Shown here: positions 50,137 through 60,022 of the stretch, in pieces
Layout of the letters: each line of letters opens with the position of its first letter
Numbering within the stretch: position 1 is the stretch's first letter
DNA from: Kutzneria sp. 744
GTDB lineage: Bacteria > Actinomycetota > Actinomycetes > Mycobacteriales > Pseudonocardiaceae
NCBI RefSeq assembly: GCF_000568255.1
Contig: NZ_KK037166.1
Coordinates: 3,043,243-3,107,242, forward strand
DNA: 64,000 nt
Direction: 5' to 3'
Translations under genes and position numbers: made by a program
The notes under the pieces: model-generated
What the model saw: the letters and a program-made list of their open reading frames with translations, nothing else
Database searches by the model: none
What the model was told of the DNA's origin: nothing

Positions 50137-51084
50137 CTAGCCCGGGCAACCGGTCCGCGCGAGCACGCCGAGGCCCTGGACCTCAGTGCCGGGGCCGAGG
50201 TCGCGCGGTAGGACGGACAGGGCGGAGGCGACGTCGTTGGCGTTGCCCGAATCGGGGACGTTGTACTCGGCCTGGAGCCGGCGGTAGCGGTCATGGAAGC
50301 GGACGGCGGCCTCCCGGCCGACGTGGTTCGACAGGATGTCGTTGAAGGAGTCCTCGGGCCACGGGTCGGGTTCGTGCGGGAGGCGGAAGCCGGCCTCACC
50401 GGGGTGGGGCGGGCCGATCTGCTGCTCGGGCACCATGAGGTCGTACCAACGGATCAGTTCGCCGTGCTCGGCGATGAACCACGAGGTGGTGGAGTCCCCG
50501 TAGCTCTTCAGGTACAGGTGCGCGGCGCCGAGGCGGCGGCTCAACGACGCGCACCGCTCACGGCGCACGGCGCGGCGCGCGGCCTCGTCGGCAGCCATTT
50601 GTTTGACCCCATAGGGATCGTCCTCGCCGGGCGGGAGCGTGCCGACGGCGTGGCGGTCGACGGACGGCTCACCGAACACGAGGGTCCAGCCGTCCAACAC
50701 GGGGCTCACGTAGACGACGGAGCACCGGCCGTGGTCCGACCACCACCGGGTGCCCTCGAACCGCCAAGCCAGCCGCCCCATGCGCATGGTCACCGGCACG
50801 GGCGACGAGAAGCCGAACGCGTCGAGCGCCGCGGCCCGGTCGCCGGTCGGCAAGGCGTACCAGAACTCGCATTCGCTGAACGGCAACGGCTTCTCGGCCG
50901 GCAGCAGGGCGGGGTCGAACGGCTCACGCAGGGTGGCCAGCACCGCCAACGCCGCTTCCCGCAGCGCCGACGACGACAACGCCGCCCGCACCTCGGCGAT
51001 CTCCGCGGGCCCGAAGTCCTTCAGGGAGAACGGGTTGTAGTCGCCGTCGGCGGCGATCCGGCTCAACAGCTCGGCAACGTCCAC
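50137..51084 (-). CDS. Hypothetical actinobacterial protein
   Basis: 315 aa from GTG 51084. A TATAGT -10-like box 7 nt before the start suggests a leaderless transcript; longer upstream reading frames are not protein-like. The protein is soluble, Trp/Arg-rich, with segments FEGTRWWSDHGRCSVVYVSP and TTSWFIAEHGELIRWYD. The latter pattern is seen in SMI1/KNR4-like or other actinobacterial 'hypothetical' proteins, but I do not assign a domain. The N-terminal SRIAADGDYNPFSLKDF is helical. Region 51085-51420 upstream shows no convincing gene. Confidence 0.6.
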   Translation of the reverse strand: MDVAELLSRIAADGDYNPFSLKDFGPAEIAEVRAALSSSALREAALAVLATLREPFDPALLPAEKPLPFSECEFWYALPTGDRAAALDAFGFSSPVPVTMRMGRLAWRFEGTRWWSDHGRCSVVYVSPVLDGWTLVFGEPSVDRHAVGTLPPGEDDPYGVKQMAADEAARRAVRRERCASLSRRLGAAHLYLKSYGDSTTSWFIAEHGELIRWYDLMVPEQQIGPPHPGEAGFRLPHEPDPWPEDSFNDILSNHVGREAAVRFHDRYRRLQAEYNVPDSGNANDVASALSVLPRDLGPGTEVQGLGVLARTGCPG

Positions 51085-51420
51085 GCCCCGAACTATAGGT
51101 ATCGCCGCGCCGACGCCGCGAAGGCGGCTTTGGGTTCCCACCCGCCCTCGACGACCCGCACCACGCCGTAGCTCGCGAGGTCCGACCGTGAACATGCTCA
51201 GCTCCGCCCCGGCAAGCAGCACGACCTCGGAGACGAAGGGCTCGAACCTCAGGCACACCAACGGAATTTCGAGCCGCGGCTCACAGCTAGTCCACTACGG
51301 CGCCGAAGGTGACGACCAAGGAGCACAGCCAGACCTTCACCAGGTCCCACAGCAATGCCCGCCGACGGGCGTCCCTGCGCACGATGTCGAGGCGCTCGAC
51401 GCCTTGACCTCGATCGCCGG
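51085..51420. other. Gene-free stretch
   Basis: 336 nt between the hypothetical gene's promoter and the RDD gene's stop. A 78-codon plus-strand frame exists but its composition is unlike protein. No repeat, RNA or clear operator is seen. Confidence 0.4.
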
Positions 51421-51876
51421 CTAGAGCGACATCAGGCCCATCACCAGCGAGGTCGGCATGAGCAGAATGATCATCGCGCAGCCGATGAACCAGTCCCGGA
51501 CCAGGTCCATCAACTCCGGCCGATCCCGGGTGTCCCGCATGACCAGGCACAGCCCCACCAGCGCCTTGCCGATGGTGGCCCCGATCAGCCGCTGCAGGAA
51601 CACCCGGTGCGCGCACGACACCAGCGCGTAGGCGGTGACGGCCACCTCGACCTGCCACCAGAAGTGGGCGTCGGGCACGGCCGTGGCGAACAAGCGCCAG
51701 GCGGACAGGGCGACGGCCAGGTGCAGCCCGGCGTCCACGAGGAACGCCACGGTCCGCCGGACCGGGTGCCGCTGCTGCTCGTGCACGTCCCGACGGCGAA
51801 CGCAGACCAGTTCGCTGATCTCCTCGACGGGCTCCGTCTCGGCCTTGGTGGTGTCCACGGGTGCCATGGGTCGCAT
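51421..51876 (-). CDS. RDD-family membrane protein
   Basis: 151 aa from ATG 51876 (MRPMAPVDTT; ATG 51867 also possible). The RDD signature is seen as RRTVAFLVDAGLHLAVA, with LQRLIGATIGKALVGLCL as the family's second motif. Three or four membrane helices, the last ending the protein (GCAMIILLMPTSLVMGLMSL). Function unknown for the family; some act in ion or solute transport. Confidence 0.75.
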   Translation of the reverse strand: MRPMAPVDTTKAETEPVEEISELVCVRRRDVHEQQRHPVRRTVAFLVDAGLHLAVALSAWRLFATAVPDAHFWWQVEVAVTAYALVSCAHRVFLQRLIGATIGKALVGLCLVMRDTRDRPELMDLVRDWFIGCAMIILLMPTSLVMGLMSL

Positions 51877-51935
51877 GTACCGATAACGCCGAAAAGCCCC
51901 GAACGGTTGCCCGGGACTTCTCGGCCGAACGGGTG

Positions 51936-53450
51936 TCAGATCTCGATGGTGTGCTTGGGGCCGGTGAACCACTTGCGGGCCGAGGCGAACCACCAGATGG
52001 CGATCAGCAGCACCAGCCCGCCGACGGCCAGCGGGGCGTAGTTCACGGCGGTCCAGCTGAAGTCGGCGGCGCCGGGCACGCCGGCCGGAACAGTGGGCAG
52101 GATGAAGTACACCGAGATGATGACGATCTCGATGATGGCCGTCCAGCACATCCACTTGTAGTTGCGGCCCAACGACCACGGCCCGGGCACGAACGAGGAG
52201 CCGGCCCGCAGCCGCAGGGCGATGGGGATCAGGAACGCCAGGTACAGCCCGATCACCGCCACCGACACGACGGCGTAGAACGCGGTGGGCACGCCGGCGG
52301 AGCTCTTGTACAGGGCGGGAAGCGTGAGCACGAGACCGGCGACGCAGGAGCCGATCACGGCGTTCACCGGCACCCGGTTGGCGTTCAGCTTGGACCACAG
52401 CCGGTGGCCGGGGACCGCGCCGTCCCGGCTGAAGGCGTAGCTCATCCGGGACGTGCTGGTCACGCAGCTCATGCCGCAGAAGAACTGGCCGATGGCCGAG
52501 ATGCCGATGACCACGATGGCCAGGTTGGAGTTGAGCGCCGTGGTGATGATCGAGCCGACGAAGCCGGCCTGCTTGTTGATCTCGTCGACGTTGGTGGCGG
52601 CGAACAGGAAGGCCAGCAGCAGGACCCAGCCGCCGATCGCCGAGTACAGAATGGACTGCCAGATGCCGCGGGCGGCGGTGCGCGCGGCGCCCTTGGTCTC
52701 CTCGGAGATGTGCGCGCAGGCGTCGAAGCCGGTGATCGTGTACTGGGTGAGCAGAAAACCCAGCGGCAGCACGTAGAACCAGTAGGTGCCGTCGGCGAAG
52801 CCGGAGTTGTTGATCCGCTGGGTGAACACGAACGCGAAGCTCTGGTGCGAGGTGGGTGCGAAGGCCAGGATCGCCACCACGGCCACGACGCCGACCACGT
52901 GCCAGTACACGGAGACGTTGTTGAGCATGGCGACCAGGTGGCTGCCGAAGATGTTGATCAGCGCGTGCAGCACCAGCACGATCACGAAGATGACGAAGAT
53001 CTCGTTGAGCGTGCCCTCCCACCCGGAGTCCACAAGGGACAGGAAGAAGGAGATGAAGGTGGCGCAGCCGTAGTCGACGGATGCGGTCACGGCGACCAGC
53101 CCGACCAGGTTGAGCCACCCGGTGAACCAGCCGTGCACCGGCTTGCCCAGTTTCGAGGCCCACCAGTAGATGCCGCCGGCGGTGGGGAACGCCGACACCA
53201 GCTCGGACATGCACAGCCCGATGATCAGGATGAAGGCCGAGATCACCGGCCAGCCCCAGCTGATCGCCACCGGGCCGCCGTTGTTCCAGGCCTGGCCGAA
53301 GGTGGTGAAGCAGCCGGACAGGATGGAGATGATGGAGAAGGAGATGGCGAAGTTGGAGAAGCCGCTCCACGTCCGGCGCAACTCCTGCCGGTAGCCCAGT
53401 CGGGCCAGTGTTGTCGCGTCGTCGTCGATGTGCTCGACCTGCTCGCTCAC
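51936..53450 (-). CDS. APC-superfamily amino-acid/choline-type permease
   Basis: 504 aa from GTG 53450, two bases after the phosphotransferase stop. Twelve membrane spans; begins RRTWSGFSNFAISFSIISIL, with GGPVAISWGWPV and the conserved TITGFDACAHISEETKGA loop typical of the ACT/UGA4-BAT1 group. The neighbours (choline-kinase-like protein, dimethylglycine/sarcosine dehydrogenase) suggest import of a choline-, betaine- or GABA-like amine. Confidence 0.85.
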   Translation of the reverse strand: MSEQVEHIDDDATTLARLGYRQELRRTWSGFSNFAISFSIISILSGCFTTFGQAWNNGGPVAISWGWPVISAFILIIGLCMSELVSAFPTAGGIYWWASKLGKPVHGWFTGWLNLVGLVAVTASVDYGCATFISFFLSLVDSGWEGTLNEIFVIFVIVLVLHALINIFGSHLVAMLNNVSVYWHVVGVVAVVAILAFAPTSHQSFAFVFTQRINNSGFADGTYWFYVLPLGFLLTQYTITGFDACAHISEETKGAARTAARGIWQSILYSAIGGWVLLLAFLFAATNVDEINKQAGFVGSIITTALNSNLAIVVIGISAIGQFFCGMSCVTSTSRMSYAFSRDGAVPGHRLWSKLNANRVPVNAVIGSCVAGLVLTLPALYKSSAGVPTAFYAVVSVAVIGLYLAFLIPIALRLRAGSSFVPGPWSLGRNYKWMCWTAIIEIVIISVYFILPTVPAGVPGAADFSWTAVNYAPLAVGGLVLLIAIWWFASARKWFTGPKHTIEI

Positions 53451-53452
53451 GG

Positions 53453-54376
53453 CTACCTCCGCACTGTGTCCAGCAACGCTCCCAGCCCGGGGTCGCCGAG
53501 ATCGCTCAGCGCCCGCCCCCACTTCGCGGCCGCCTCGGCCGCGTAGTCGAAGTCGGCGGCGGCCCGGCCGCCAAGTAGTCCACTGTGGACCGTGAACCAG
53601 AGCGTCCAGGTCACGTTGGACATCGTCCGGTACAGCCGCACCCTGGCCAGCAGTTCCGGGGAACGGTCCCGACCGAAGTAGGCGTCGGCCAGCCGCGTCA
53701 CGCCGTCCACGTCGAGCAGCGCCTCGGCGGCGATGTCCCCCAGCTCGAAACAGGGGTCGTTCTGGCCGGACAGCTGGTAGTCGACGATGCGCACGCGGCC
53801 GCCGTCGGCGATGAAGTTCTCGGCCAACAGGTCGTTGTGGCACGGCACGCGCGGCACCGGCCGGGCGGCCAGCGCCTCCCGGATGCGGGCCACCAGCGGC
53901 AGCTGGTCGGCGTAGCCCTCGGGCAGCCCCAGCCCGTTCCGGTCGCACAGCGCGAGGAACTCGGCCAGCTTGTCGAAGATGTCGAAATCGTTGCCGAACG
54001 GCCGCCCCGAGTGCAGCCGGCGGCACGCGGCGGCGATCCCCTCCAGATGGGCCGGCACGTCGGCGGTCGACAGCGTCACGCCGTCCACGTACTCCAGCAC
54101 CAGGGCGTGCTCGTCGGGCAGGACGCGCAGCACCTTCGGCCCGGCCCCGGTCTCGGCCGCCTGCACGGTGTTGGCGATCTCCTGGGCCATGGGCACGCCC
54201 AGGCCGGCCTCGGCGACGGCCGGGTCGAGCACCCGCAGCACGAACCGTCTCCCGCCGGCGTCCACCCGCACGACCCGGTGGCTGAGCCCGCCCTTGATCA
54301 CGGTCAGCTCGACCGGCCCGGCGAACTCGGGCACCTGGGAGACGATCGATTCCACCACGGGCTCGTCCAGCACCAC
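53453..54376 (-). CDS. Choline/aminoglycoside-type phosphotransferase (APH fold)
   Basis: 307 aa from GTG 54376 with GGAGG upstream. Kinase-like motifs: LTVIKGGLSHRVVRV (nucleotide loop), the Brenner motif CHNDLLAENFI (catalytic Asp) and IVDYQLSGQNDPCFELG (Mg-binding Asp). It is closer to choline/ethanolamine kinases than to resistance enzymes by the NDP/FELG pattern. Translated together with the permease, and divergent from the dehydrogenase gene. Confidence 0.8.
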   Translation of the reverse strand: MVLDEPVVESIVSQVPEFAGPVELTVIKGGLSHRVVRVDAGGRRFVLRVLDPAVAEAGLGVPMAQEIANTVQAAETGAGPKVLRVLPDEHALVLEYVDGVTLSTADVPAHLEGIAAACRRLHSGRPFGNDFDIFDKLAEFLALCDRNGLGLPEGYADQLPLVARIREALAARPVPRVPCHNDLLAENFIADGGRVRIVDYQLSGQNDPCFELGDIAAEALLDVDGVTRLADAYFGRDRSPELLARVRLYRTMSNVTWTLWFTVHSGLLGGRAAADFDYAAEAAAKWGRALSDLGDPGLGALLDTVRR

Positions 54377-54467
54377 CTGACCGCGCCTCCCGCCATCGGA
54401 CGAACGTGATCAGCAAGTGTCGGCCCGCGGCTGGCCAGCGTCAACCCGATGCGGTAACAAGGGCGTC

Positions 54468-56918
54468 GTGGCAGCTGACAGGGCACTCCCCGACCGGGCC
54501 CGGATCGTGATCATCGGTGGCGGGGTGGGCGGCGCCAGCGTCGCGTACCACCTCGCCCAGCTGGGCGAACGCGACGTGATCGTGCTCGACCGCGACGAGC
54601 TGACCAGCGGCTCGACCTTCCACTCGGCCGGGCTGGTCGGCCAGCTGCGGTCCGATCCGACGCTGACCAGGATGAACCAGCACTCCGCGCAGCTGTACGC
54701 GCAGTTGCAGACGGGTGAACATCCGCCCGGCTGGGTGCAGTGCGGCGGCATCCGGCTGGCCTGCACGCCGGACCGGATGGCCGAGGTGCGCCGGCAGATC
54801 GGCTGGGCCCGGGCGTTCGGCGTGCCGCTGGAGGAGATCAGCGCCGAGCAGGCCCGCGAGCTGTTCCCGCTCATGGACACCAAGGGCGTGCTGGGCGGCT
54901 CGTACCTGCCGACCGACGGCTACGTGGACCCCTCACAGCTGGCGTACTCGCTGGCCGCCGGGGCCCGCGCCGGCGGCGTGCGCATCCACCAGCACACCCG
55001 AGTGACCGGCATCGACGTCGAGCGCGGCCGGGTGACCAGGGTCCGCACCGACAAGGGCGACGTCGAGGCGGAGATCGTCGTCAACTGCGGCGGCATGTAC
55101 GCGGCGGAAATCGGCCGGCTGGTCGGCGTGCGGATCCCGATCATCCCGATGTCCCACCAGTACGTGGTCACGGAGCCGGTGCGCGAGCGGGACGGTACGC
55201 ACCTGCCGACGCTGCGCGACCCGGACAACCTCGTGTACTGGCGCGAGGAGGTCGACGGCCTGCTGATGGGCGGCTACGAGCGTGACTCACGGGCGTGGTC
55301 GCTCGATGACACCGGCCTGGACCGAATCCCCCAGGACTTCAACGGAAAGCTGCTCGCCGCCGACTGGGAGCGGTTCGCCGAGATCAGCGAGAACGCCGCG
55401 ATGCGCGTGCCGGTGATGGCCGACCTGGGCATCCGCAAGCTGATCAACGGGCCGGAGGCCTTCACCCCGGACAACGAGTTCTGCCTCGGCGAGACCGAGG
55501 TGGCCGGCTTCTTCGTGGCCGCCGGGTTCTGCGCGCACGGCATCGCCGGCGCCGGCGGCATCGGCAAGGTGATGGCCGAGTGGATCGTGGCCGGCGAGGC
55601 CCAGCTCGACGTGTCCCACATGGACGTTCGACGGTTCGGCCGGCAGTACCGGTCGCCCTCGTACACGCTGGCCCGGGTCACCGAGAACTACGAGACGTAC
55701 TACGACATCCCCTTCCCGCACCGGCAGCGCAGCGCCGGCCGGCCGCTGCGGGTGTCGCCGGTGTACGCCTGGCATTCCCAGCAGCAGGCCCATTTCAGCG
55801 AGAAGTCCGGCTGGGAGCGGGTCGACTACTACCAGAACAACATGTACGGCGGCGACGACTTCATGCAGCCGCGGGGCTGGGCCGGCATGGGCTGGTCGCC
55901 GGCCGTCGTCGCCGAGCACCGGGGCACCCGCGCCGCCGCGGGCCTGTTCGACGAGTCCTCGTTCGCCAAGATCGAGGTGTCCGGGCCGGGCGCGGCGAAG
56001 CTGCTGAGTTGGTTGTGCGCCAACGATGTCGACCGCGAGGTCGGCAGCGTCACCTACACCCAGGCGCTGAACACGCGCGGCGGCATCGAGTGCGACTTCA
56101 CGGTGGCCCGGCTGGAGGAAGACCTCTTCCGGATCGTCACCGGCACCGCCTACGGCTCGCGGGACCTGGCCTGGCTGCGCCAGCACGCCCCGGACGACGG
56201 CTCGGTGCGGATCACCGACGTCACCGGGCAGTACACGTGTTTCGCCCTGTGGGGGCCGAATGCGCGCAAGATCCTGGCCCAGCTGACACCGGCCGGCCTC
56301 GACAACGAGTCGTTCCCGTACATGACGGCCCAGCAGATCACCGTCGGCGACGTGCCGCTGACCGCGCAGCGCGTGACCTTCGTGGGCGAGCTGGGCTGGG
56401 AGCTCTACGCCTCGGCCGAGTACGGCGCCGCGCTGTGGGCGGCGCTGTGGGAGTACGGGCAGGACTTCGGGCTGATCGCCGGCGGTTACAAGGCGATCGA
56501 CAGCATGCGGCTGGAGAAGGGTTACCGGCTCTGGGGTTCCGACCTCACCCCCGACCACAATCCTTACGAGGCCGGGCTGGGCTTCTGCGTCAAGAAGGAC
56601 AGGCCGTTCCTTGGCCGGGACGCCCTGCTGCGGGCCAAGGAGCAGGGCATCACCCGCCGTCTGCGCTGCCTGACGCTCGACGAGCAGCACATGGTTCCGT
56701 TGGGCGGCGAGCCGGTGCGCATCGGCGGCGAGGTGGTCGGCCGTGTGACGACCGGCGGATTCGGTTACACCGTGGACAAGCCCATCGCGTTCGCCTATCT
56801 GCCGGCGGACACCCCGATCGGCGCGGACCTTTCGGTGGAGTTGTTCGGCGAATGGGTCAATGGCGTGGTGGCAAGGGATCCGCTGTTCGACCCCAAGGGC
56901 GCGCGTATCAAGGCGTGA
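54468..56918 (+). CDS. Dimethylglycine/sarcosine dehydrogenase (FAD domain plus GcvT folate domain)
   Basis: 816 aa from GTG 54468 (VAADRALPDRARIVIIGGG). The N-terminal DAO domain has GGGVGGASVAYHLAQLG and the conserved TSGSTFHSAGLVGQLR with the flavin-linking His context. The C-terminal half is a GcvT/aminomethyltransferase domain (RGWAGMGWSPAVV, SFAKIEVSGPGAAKLLSWL, VTTGGFGYTVDKPIAFAYLP). It oxidatively demethylates a methylated glycine and passes C1 to tetrahydrofolate. The divergent permease and kinase suggest a choline/betaine breakdown unit. Confidence 0.85.
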   Translation: MAADRALPDRARIVIIGGGVGGASVAYHLAQLGERDVIVLDRDELTSGSTFHSAGLVGQLRSDPTLTRMNQHSAQLYAQLQTGEHPPGWVQCGGIRLACTPDRMAEVRRQIGWARAFGVPLEEISAEQARELFPLMDTKGVLGGSYLPTDGYVDPSQLAYSLAAGARAGGVRIHQHTRVTGIDVERGRVTRVRTDKGDVEAEIVVNCGGMYAAEIGRLVGVRIPIIPMSHQYVVTEPVRERDGTHLPTLRDPDNLVYWREEVDGLLMGGYERDSRAWSLDDTGLDRIPQDFNGKLLAADWERFAEISENAAMRVPVMADLGIRKLINGPEAFTPDNEFCLGETEVAGFFVAAGFCAHGIAGAGGIGKVMAEWIVAGEAQLDVSHMDVRRFGRQYRSPSYTLARVTENYETYYDIPFPHRQRSAGRPLRVSPVYAWHSQQQAHFSEKSGWERVDYYQNNMYGGDDFMQPRGWAGMGWSPAVVAEHRGTRAAAGLFDESSFAKIEVSGPGAAKLLSWLCANDVDREVGSVTYTQALNTRGGIECDFTVARLEEDLFRIVTGTAYGSRDLAWLRQHAPDDGSVRITDVTGQYTCFALWGPNARKILAQLTPAGLDNESFPYMTAQQITVGDVPLTAQRVTFVGELGWELYASAEYGAALWAALWEYGQDFGLIAGGYKAIDSMRLEKGYRLWGSDLTPDHNPYEAGLGFCVKKDRPFLGRDALLRAKEQGITRRLRCLTLDEQHMVPLGGEPVRIGGEVVGRVTTGGFGYTVDKPIAFAYLPADTPIGADLSVELFGEWVNGVVARDPLFDPKGARIKA

Positions 56919-56933
56919 CGCGGAAAGCGTTAA

Positions 56934-56977
56934 CAGTCAAGGGATTTGTGGGGGTTAACCCCCGAATTCCTTGACTG
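56934..56977. terminator. Nested hairpin terminator
   Basis: CAGTCAAGG pairs with CCTTGACTG (outer 9 bp) and GGGGGTT with AACCCCC (inner 7 bp), 15 nt after the dehydrogenase stop. Confidence 0.7.
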
Positions 56978-57031
56978 GCCTGGTTCTCCTGGTATCTGTG
57001 GGTGTGAGCCACGTTACTGAGGGGACACCAA

Positions 57032-58534
57032 GTGAAGACATTACGAGCAGCGCTGGCGCTGCCGGTGGTGGCGCTCGCCGCCATCACGACGACAGGGCTC
57101 TCAACAGCAGGGCCCGCGACCGCGGCGCCGGATCAGCCGAGCCGGACGATCACCTGGGCGCCCTGTGCCCAGGACACGACCGTCGACTGCGGCCAACTGG
57201 TCCTCCCGATCAACTGGGACAACCCGAAGGACGGCACGTTCACGCTGGCCCTGGCCCGCCGCAAGGCCACCGATCCGGCCAAGCGCATCGGGTCCCTGGT
57301 GTTCGACCCGGGCGGCCCGGGCGGCTCGGGTGTGCTGTCGCTGCTGTACAACCCGACCATGTTCTCGCCGGAGCTGATGAGCCGGTTCGACATCATCGGT
57401 TTCGACCCGCGCGGAGTCAACCCGGCCAATGCCATCAAGTGCGACAGCGACGTGCTCGACCAGGCGCCGACCGATCCGCCGGACACGCCCAGGGGATTCG
57501 CCGCCGCGGTCGCGTTCCGCAAGACCCTCATGGACGACTGCCGCAAGCTCAGCGGGCCGCTGATCGACCACGTGGACGACATCAGCGTGGTCAAGGACAT
57601 CGACGCGATCCGGGCCGCGCTCGGCGAGAAGAAGCTGACCTACTACGGCGTCTCCTACGGCACGCTGATGGGACAGCAGTACGCCGAACTGTTCCCCGAC
57701 CACGTGCGCGCACTGGCCCTGGACAGCAACATGGACCACAGCCAGCGCACCACCGGCTTCACCGTCACCGAGGCGCAGACCGACGAGGACGCCTTCCAGG
57801 AATTCGTGAAGTGGTGCGACCGCGACACCACGTGCGCGTTGCACGGGCAGGATGTCAACCTGCTGTTCAACCAGCTCTACGCCAAGGCGCAGGCCGGCAA
57901 GCTGATCGATCCCAACACCCAGAAGCCGATGACCCCCGACGAGCTGTCCGGACTGCCCGTCGGCTACCTGTACGGGCCGGACTGGAAGTACCTGGCCCAG
58001 GACCTCAAGGCGCTGGCCGACGGCACCACCGCGTTCGGCCCCAAGGCCGACACCCAGGTGTATGTGTACTTCCCGTTCGCCTTCTGCGCGGACTGGAAGT
58101 TCGACCTGCCCAACGCCGCCTCGGTGGCGGTCCAGCGGCGCATCAGCAACGCCGTCGCGCCGACGCTGCGCCTGTCCGGCATCGGCTGGGGCGCGATGAC
58201 CGGGTGTCTCGGCGTCGACAAGGTGGCCAATCCTCAGCACCAATACCAGATCCACGGCACGCCGCCGCTGCTGATCATCGGCGGCAAGCACGACCCGGCG
58301 ACGCCGTACGCGTGGTCGGTCGGCGCGGCCAGCCAGATCCACAACTCCACGCTGCTGACCTATGACGGCTGGGGCCACGGCCAGTACTTCAAGAGCCCGT
58401 GCGTGGTCGACGCCACCGACCAGTACCTGATCTCGGGCAAGCTGCCGCCCAAGGGCACGCACTGCCCGGCCGTGCCGCCGAACACCACCGGCTTCGCCGG
58501 CCAGCGCTCGCCCCTGCCGGCCACCGGCTTCTGA
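57032..58534 (+). CDS. Secreted S33 tripeptidyl-aminopeptidase-like alpha/beta hydrolase (SlpD/E family)
   Basis: 500 aa from GTG 57032 with GAGGGGA upstream. Signal peptide residues 1-32. Alpha/beta hydrolase features: FDPGGPGGSG (oxyanion), nucleophile Ser in YYGVSYGTLMGQQ (about 212), Asp in GGKHDPATPY and His in DGWGHGQYF. The family trims N-terminal tripeptides from extracellular proteins. It ends in LPATGF with no following hydrophobic tail, so it is not a sortase substrate. A broken tandem copy follows. Confidence 0.85.
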   Translation: MKTLRAALALPVVALAAITTTGLSTAGPATAAPDQPSRTITWAPCAQDTTVDCGQLVLPINWDNPKDGTFTLALARRKATDPAKRIGSLVFDPGGPGGSGVLSLLYNPTMFSPELMSRFDIIGFDPRGVNPANAIKCDSDVLDQAPTDPPDTPRGFAAAVAFRKTLMDDCRKLSGPLIDHVDDISVVKDIDAIRAALGEKKLTYYGVSYGTLMGQQYAELFPDHVRALALDSNMDHSQRTTGFTVTEAQTDEDAFQEFVKWCDRDTTCALHGQDVNLLFNQLYAKAQAGKLIDPNTQKPMTPDELSGLPVGYLYGPDWKYLAQDLKALADGTTAFGPKADTQVYVYFPFAFCADWKFDLPNAASVAVQRRISNAVAPTLRLSGIGWGAMTGCLGVDKVANPQHQYQIHGTPPLLIIGGKHDPATPYAWSVGAASQIHNSTLLTYDGWGHGQYFKSPCVVDATDQYLISGKLPPKGTHCPAVPPNTTGFAGQRSPLPATGF

Positions 58535-58705
58535 CTGTCTCAGGTGGACCGTTACTGGCCAGGTAGGTGCTGATCAGTCCGGTTCCGGCCGGCCGTTCGG
58601 ATCGGATCCGGCGGCCGTGCCGAGGCAGGAACGGCCGCCGGTCTTGAATCGTGGTCCCCTCCGTGACGAGCGTGGAAGTCCACCCGTACGGAGGGGACCA
58701 CTCCT

Positions 58706-59838
58706 GTGAGAACGACGATCACCCTGGCGCTCGCGGCCGCCACCGCGCTGTCGCTGGCCACGCCCGTGGCGGCGGCGCCGGTGCGTGCGATCACCTGGAC
58801 GCCGTGCGCCGAGGACGCGACCGTGGACTGCGGATCGCTGGTGCTGCCGATCGACTGGGCCGATCCCGGCGCCGGCACGTACACCTTGGCCCTGGCCCGC
58901 AGGAGGGCCCGCGTGCCGAGCGAGCGCCTCGGCTCGCTGGTGTTCGATCCCGGCGGGCCCGGCAACTCGGGCACGGACTGGTTGCTGCACAAGGACTTCT
59001 TCACCCCGCAGATCCACGACCGGTTCGACACCGTCGGCTTCGATCCGCGCGGCACCGGCCGGAGCCAGCCCATCACCCGCGATCCGACGCTGGTCGACGC
59101 CCTGCCCACCTCCGATCCCTCGACGCCGCAGGGTTACGCGGATGCCGTGTCGTACAACAGGAAGCTGGTCGCCGACTGCCGACAGCGCAGCGGGCCGCTG
59201 TTCGACCATATCGACGATCTGAGCGTGGCCAAGGACCTGGAGGCGATCCGGGGCGCGTTGGGCGAGGACAAGCTGACCTACTACGGCGTCTCCTACGGCA
59301 CGCTGATCGGCCAGCAGTAAGCCGAGATGTATCCGCAGCGGATCCGCACCCTGGCGTTGGACAGCAACATGGACCACAACCTGGACGTCACGTCGTTCCT
59401 GGGCACGGAAGCGCAGGCCAGCGCACGGCCAGGACGTCAACGCCCTGTTCAACCGGCTCTACACCAGGGCCCAGGCCGGCACGCTCGTCGACAGCGCCGG
59501 CGCGAAGATCACCCCGGACTTCCTGTCCGAGCTCCCCGGTCGGCCACCGTACGGGCCGGACTGGGCCGGGATCGCCCAGCAGCTCCAGGTGCACGGCGCG
59601 CCGCCGCTGCTGATGGTCGGCGCGTTGCACGACCCGGCCACGCCGTACGTGTGGCAGACCGATGTGGCCGGTCAGCTGCCGACCGCGACCCTGCTCACCT
59701 ATGACGGGTGGGGCCACGGCCAGTACTTCAAGAGCTCGTGCGTGGACGACGCGGTCGACGACTACCTGATTTCCCTGGCCCTGCCCGCGAAGTACACGCA
59801 CTGCCCCGCGGTGTCGCCCGCCGGCTCGCAACCGATGA
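58706..59838 (+). pseudogene. Degenerate tandem copy of the S33 peptidase
   Basis: GTG 58706 and signal peptide intact. The frame then reads closely parallel to the upstream gene up to YYGVSYGTLIGQQ, where a TAA (59318-59320) replaces the Tyr codon of the paralogue. Later there is loss of about 18 codons near 59410 with a frame change, and loss of about 80 codons near 59585 (between AQQ and VHGAPP). The Asp and His motifs (ALHDPATPY, DGWGHGQYF) survive. The multi-codon deletions show real decay, not only sequencing error. Confidence 0.85.
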
Positions 59839-59842
59839 GGCG

Positions 59843-59871
59843 AGGGGCTCCCGCTGTGGACGGGAGCCCCT
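59843..59871. terminator. Hairpin terminator after the S33 pseudogene
   Basis: AGGGGCTCCCG (59843-59853) and its complement (59861-59871), 7-nt loop. Confidence 0.75.
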
Positions 59872-59996
59872 CCGCGTCATGCGACGATGCCGAATTCGGG
59901 CGCCTGCACAGGATTCCCCTCCCCAAGGTCGATCTCCCCACGCCAGAAGTATCACGGGGCGCGCGGCAACGCCGACAGACCCGGGATTGCCCATCC

Positions 59997-60020
59997 GGCA
60001 TGGGTAAGTTCACCCATGCC
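59997..60020. terminator. Hairpin at the 3' end of the luxR-type gene
   Basis: GGCATGGGT-N6-ACCCATGCC, directly after the minus-strand stop at 60023. Confidence 0.6.
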
Positions 60021-60022
60021 GC

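Noticed and set aside
51188-51424. 78-aa plus-strand frame in the 51.1-51.4 kb gap
   Set aside because: No ribosome site, no family resemblance, composition unlike real proteins.
53453-54376. Aminoglycoside resistance gene
   Set aside because: Motifs and neighbours fit choline-kinase-like proteins better than resistance phosphotransferases.
58510-58534. LPATGF at the end of the S33 peptidase as a sortase anchor
   Set aside because: No hydrophobic segment or basic tail follows; the protein ends there.
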